Below, in pieces: positions 7,401 to 8,206 of a stretch of 8,206 bases of DNA. This DNA is from a bacterium (GTDB lineage: Bacteria > Hydrogenedentota > Hydrogenedentia > Hydrogenedentiales > SLHB01). The notes beneath the pieces were generated by a model. That model was not told the origin of the DNA, searched no databases, and worked only from the letters and a program-made list of their open reading frames with translations. Position 1 is the first letter of the stretch. Every line of letters starts with the position of its first letter. The translations under genes and the position numbers were made by a program. The DNA lies in NCBI GenBank assembly GCA_024231375.1, contig JAAEQP010001584.1, positions 1 to 8,206 of the forward strand. The letters are read 5' to 3'.

Positions 7401-7789
7401 CGGGCGAGTTCTTCATGGAGGAGTCCGTGAATCTCGCGCTGTTGGACGTGGGCGATGTCGAGCGGGGGTTCGGGAACGGGTATCTCGTCGGCACGGACGG
7501 AATCGCGATGGGTGCGCCGGGCGTGGGATGAGGCGGTGCGTCGCGCGATGGTGAGGAGCCACGGACCAAAGCGGCTCGGGTCTTTCAGGCGGTCGAGGGA
7601 GGTGAAGGCCTGCAGGAAGGCTTCCTGGGCGGCCTCTTCGGCGTCGGCACGGTTGCTTGTGCGGGCATAAGCCACGGCGTGGACGCGTGTTAGATAGCGT
7701 TCGACGAGTTCGCCGAAGGCGTCACGCTTGCCACGAAGCACACGAGTCACGATATGTTTGTCGGACGATTTCCAGAATGCGGGCGGCAT
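4433..7789 (-). CDS. ECF sigma factor fused to TM segment and carboxypeptidase-regulatory-like repeats
   Basis: A 1118-residue fusion. Residues about 22-88 are sigma region 2 (DAEEAAQEAFLQAF, then FGPWLLTIARR), and residues about 121-175 are region 4 with a helix-turn-helix (ETAEFLGISVAAARKRLQRA). A hydrophobic stretch at 229-249 (LVTAAIVVIAGVAVVTTAIL) is a single membrane segment, with a weaker Ala-rich stretch at 197-225. A Thr/Ala/Glu/Ser-rich linker covers 251-303. The remaining 800 residues are about nine beta-sandwich repeats of 80-100 residues of the carboxypeptidase regulatory-like/CnaB type, marked by V-x-D-x-x-G-x-P-x-x-x-A-x-V and D-x-x-G-x-F-x-I-x-x-L-x-P-G-x-Y. Predicted topology is sigma domains in the cytoplasm and repeats outside, so ligand sensing and promoter recognition share one chain. 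ATG 7789 follows AAGGTGG by 12 nt. The frame has no interruption, so this is a true fusion rather than two genes. No anti-sigma gene is adjacent. Ligand and regulon are unknown. Confidence 0.9.
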   Translation of the reverse strand: MPPAFWKSSDKHIVTRVLRGKRDAFGELVERYLTRVHAVAYARTSNRADAEEAAQEAFLQAFTSLDRLKDPSRFGPWLLTIARRTASSHARRTHRDSVRADEIPVPEPPLDIAHVQQREIHGLLHEELARLEETQREILLLYYFGGRNTRETAEFLGISVAAARKRLQRAREALGTALVDRLGDALQVERPRATRTAGIMAAIATAPVAWKAAHAATGGLSALLLTPKALVTAAIVVIAGVAVVTTAILNTPPSGQETTTAAVATPQTSAEPEAPSHDESRDVSASPDTSTAAAEESPRELQPHECLLKGRVVHADTGEGIPHVRVMSRSVFDGRTDAKGAFEVVVHRGTLMRVAIEDDTYALAVPVSQMHAPKDEPEFEMLLEAAPGASLSGRIFDVETKEALPDVELRLETAGQRHQDTISGPEGTFSFERLPPGRYEIETVAEGHVQVDGSKTWVKLKRSQRFEGLPVPMQEGIVIAGIAAGVSPERYRPHIEVRTLDDHGYRLKYATPRVSEDGAFSITLPKRPGQRMVLWAWNQFDVASPVLGPFDLDSQDTKNLKVDLVETATIEGTIVDPSGRPLRDAYPRLFARGEPRDPLHGLGLGPEKSALPDSEGRFCIEGMPPGEYWLFATTSAYTSRHPEPDLRVKLSLRAGQRVEGLPLDCHGAGTLSISGVVVDPDGKPVRSARVCAYGGALDTHGHRRELTDKQGRFRLDGLLRGEYKIEASMSPYLSSMKQTVQAGGASFKLALRPAAEIELTVLNARTGKPVPVYGMGVSQIPLLCDTGTRSTGATSILRRVHPGVNTLRVKAEGYEPHEQTVHVGPGPAKSNRVIVRLQPGAAYRGVVLSPNGEPVSGATVAFELMRTRAALSNQGSHDATRVVTDAEGRFAIKGTAKDGSELWAYHRNYWRGSAQATPGRETSIMLQPAGRIEGRVTVNGEPARLFYVTVRRDSSDSVYPSMATTLAPGGFVLAPLPPGTFTVDAKSTVGSENGGGRPPSASSTATQLAEVVPGRTTVVDFSFSVETGAIGGRVTVDGAPAKGATVGCRMQTPAGEQNGGRVETDADGRYRIEDLQPGTASLYVRIGENEPQGMRIERVEGVTVKANRTTRQDIRCAK

Positions 7790-7798
7790 AGAACGATT

Positions 7799-7845
7799 CC
7801 CCCACCTTGTGCCCTGAGCGCGTACGTTACCACAGGGACGGTTCC
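7799..7845 (-). promoter_or_regulatory. Possible ECF-type promoter and ribosome site of the sigma-fusion gene
   Basis: On the minus strand, GGAAC (7845-7841) is followed after 14 bases by CGTA (7826-7823), resembling the AAC...CGT pattern of many ECF-dependent promoters, though the spacer is about two bases shorter than usual. Initiation would fall near 7815 and give a leader of about 26 nt containing AAGGTGGGGG (7808-7799) before the ATG. If real, it would fit autoregulation, which is common for ECF genes. Such short motifs occur by chance in GC-rich DNA. Confidence 0.25.
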
Positions 7846-7888
7846 GGTTGCAGTCTGCGCGGGGGACCGAGCGGCGCTCGCGGGCCTC

Positions 7889-7904
7889 CCACTATCTATA
7901 GTGG
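7889..7904. promoter_or_regulatory. 16-base palindrome upstream of the sigma-fusion gene
   Basis: CCACTAT and ATAGTGG form 7-bp half-sites around a CT centre. This is an AT-rich island in a GC-rich stretch, 99 bases upstream of the sigma-fusion start. It could be a dimeric operator or a small hairpin. Read on the minus strand it contains TATAGAT, a -10-like word, but no matching -35 lies at a suitable distance. I cannot assign it to a regulator family. Confidence 0.3.
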
Positions 7905-7976
7905 CGCGAGGAGACGAAATGGGGACATGGCGGCGGGGCGGCCAGAATCTCAGGCGAAGATGGCACATGCTCTTCT

Positions 7977-8052
7977 TGTAGCGCAGGCGTCTCGCCTGCA
8001 TTCTTCACTGGTCCGAATCCTGAAAAGATGCAGGCGAGACGCCTGCGCTACA
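7977..8052. repeat. Perfect 24-bp inverted repeat, AGGCGTCTCGCCTGC family
   Basis: The arms 7977-8000 and 8029-8052 are exact reverse complements over 24 bases and flank a 28-base spacer. Each arm carries a smaller internal palindrome (GCAGGCG...CGCCTGC). This dispersed repeat type is familiar from Verrucomicrobia, Lentisphaerae and Hydrogenedentes-like genomes, where its spurious translations read R-R-D-A-C-A-T or Q-A-S-R-L-H. As RNA it would give a very stable stem-loop on either strand. It encodes no protein and lies upstream of the sigma-fusion promoter region. Confidence 0.75.
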
Positions 8053-8068
8053 GAGGGCACGCCTTGGG

Positions 8069-8186
8069 GCGGCAACCCGTAGGGCTTCGCTGCCGCGGAG
8101 CCGGCCGCGCCGCAGGCGCGCCCCTACCGGGTGATCGCTCTGTTCACGGAGACGCCGGGGCGTGGAGAAGAACGCCCTGAAGGGCG
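8069..8186. repeat. Cluster of three further palindromic repeats
   Basis: Three separate hairpins follow the 24-bp inverted repeat. GCGGCA (8069-8074) pairs with TGCCGC (8091-8096) and has CCC-GTA-GGG nested in its loop. CGCGCC (8106-8111) pairs with GGCGCG (8115-8120) around GCA. CGCCC (8173-8177) pairs with GGGCG (8182-8186) around a TGAA loop. The last two resemble common intergenic repeat words in this bacterial group (GGCGCGCCTGCGGCGC and GCCCTGAAGGGC). No gene is visible between 8053 and the window end. Confidence 0.5.
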
Positions 8187-8206
8187 CACTACAAACCCCG
8201 GACGGA

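Noticed and set aside
6959..7531. 190-codon Gly-rich plus-strand frame
   Set aside because: It is antisense to the sigma region 4, linker and TM segment of the fusion gene. The Gly richness mirrors the Ala/Pro/Thr-rich codons of that strand.
7977..8052. CRISPR array
   Set aside because: There is only one inverted pair with a 28-base spacer and no repeated direct units, so it is a palindromic repeat rather than a CRISPR.

Overview
This GC-rich window holds three protein genes embedded in palindromic repeat-type intergenic DNA. Secreted sialidase-like propellers with a 3-keto-disaccharide-hydrolase (DUF1080)-type domain, a Tat-exported xylose-isomerase-like TIM barrel, and an ECF sigma factor fused to a membrane anchor and many carboxypeptidase-regulatory-like repeats are gene styles typical of the Planctomycetes / Verrucomicrobia / Lentisphaerae / Hydrogenedentes group. 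The intergenic repeat families point the same way. The assignment is an inference from gene style; no rRNA or phylogenetic marker is present.

Layout: 1-245 is a MITE-like or REP-like repeat with imperfect terminal inverted repeats. 246-716 has no convincing gene; it holds small repeats, a good sigma-70-type promoter candidate (585-613) and a structured leader. 717-3248 (+) encodes an 843-residue secreted protein with an N-terminal DUF1080/LamG-like domain and two tandem sialidase/BNR-type propellers. 3249-3368 carries two hairpins. 3369-4268 (+) encodes a Tat-signal sugar phosphate isomerase/epimerase-like TIM barrel. 4269-4432 separates convergent genes and contains a G/A-rich repeat array. 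4433-7789 (-) encodes a 1118-residue ECF sigma factor, transmembrane segment and about nine beta-sandwich repeats in one chain. 7790-8206 holds a possible ECF-type promoter, an isolated palindrome and a cluster of at least four palindromic repeats, including a perfect 24-bp inverted repeat.

How they may work together: the two plus-strand genes look like a small exported carbohydrate module, a glycan-binding or glycan-cleaving protein followed by a sugar-converting enzyme. The convergent gene looks like a one-polypeptide signal transducer whose outer repeats could sense an extracellular ligand and whose inner sigma domains could redirect RNA polymerase. No anti-sigma gene is visible beside it. 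A regulatory link between this transducer and the two enzymes is conjecture from proximity only.
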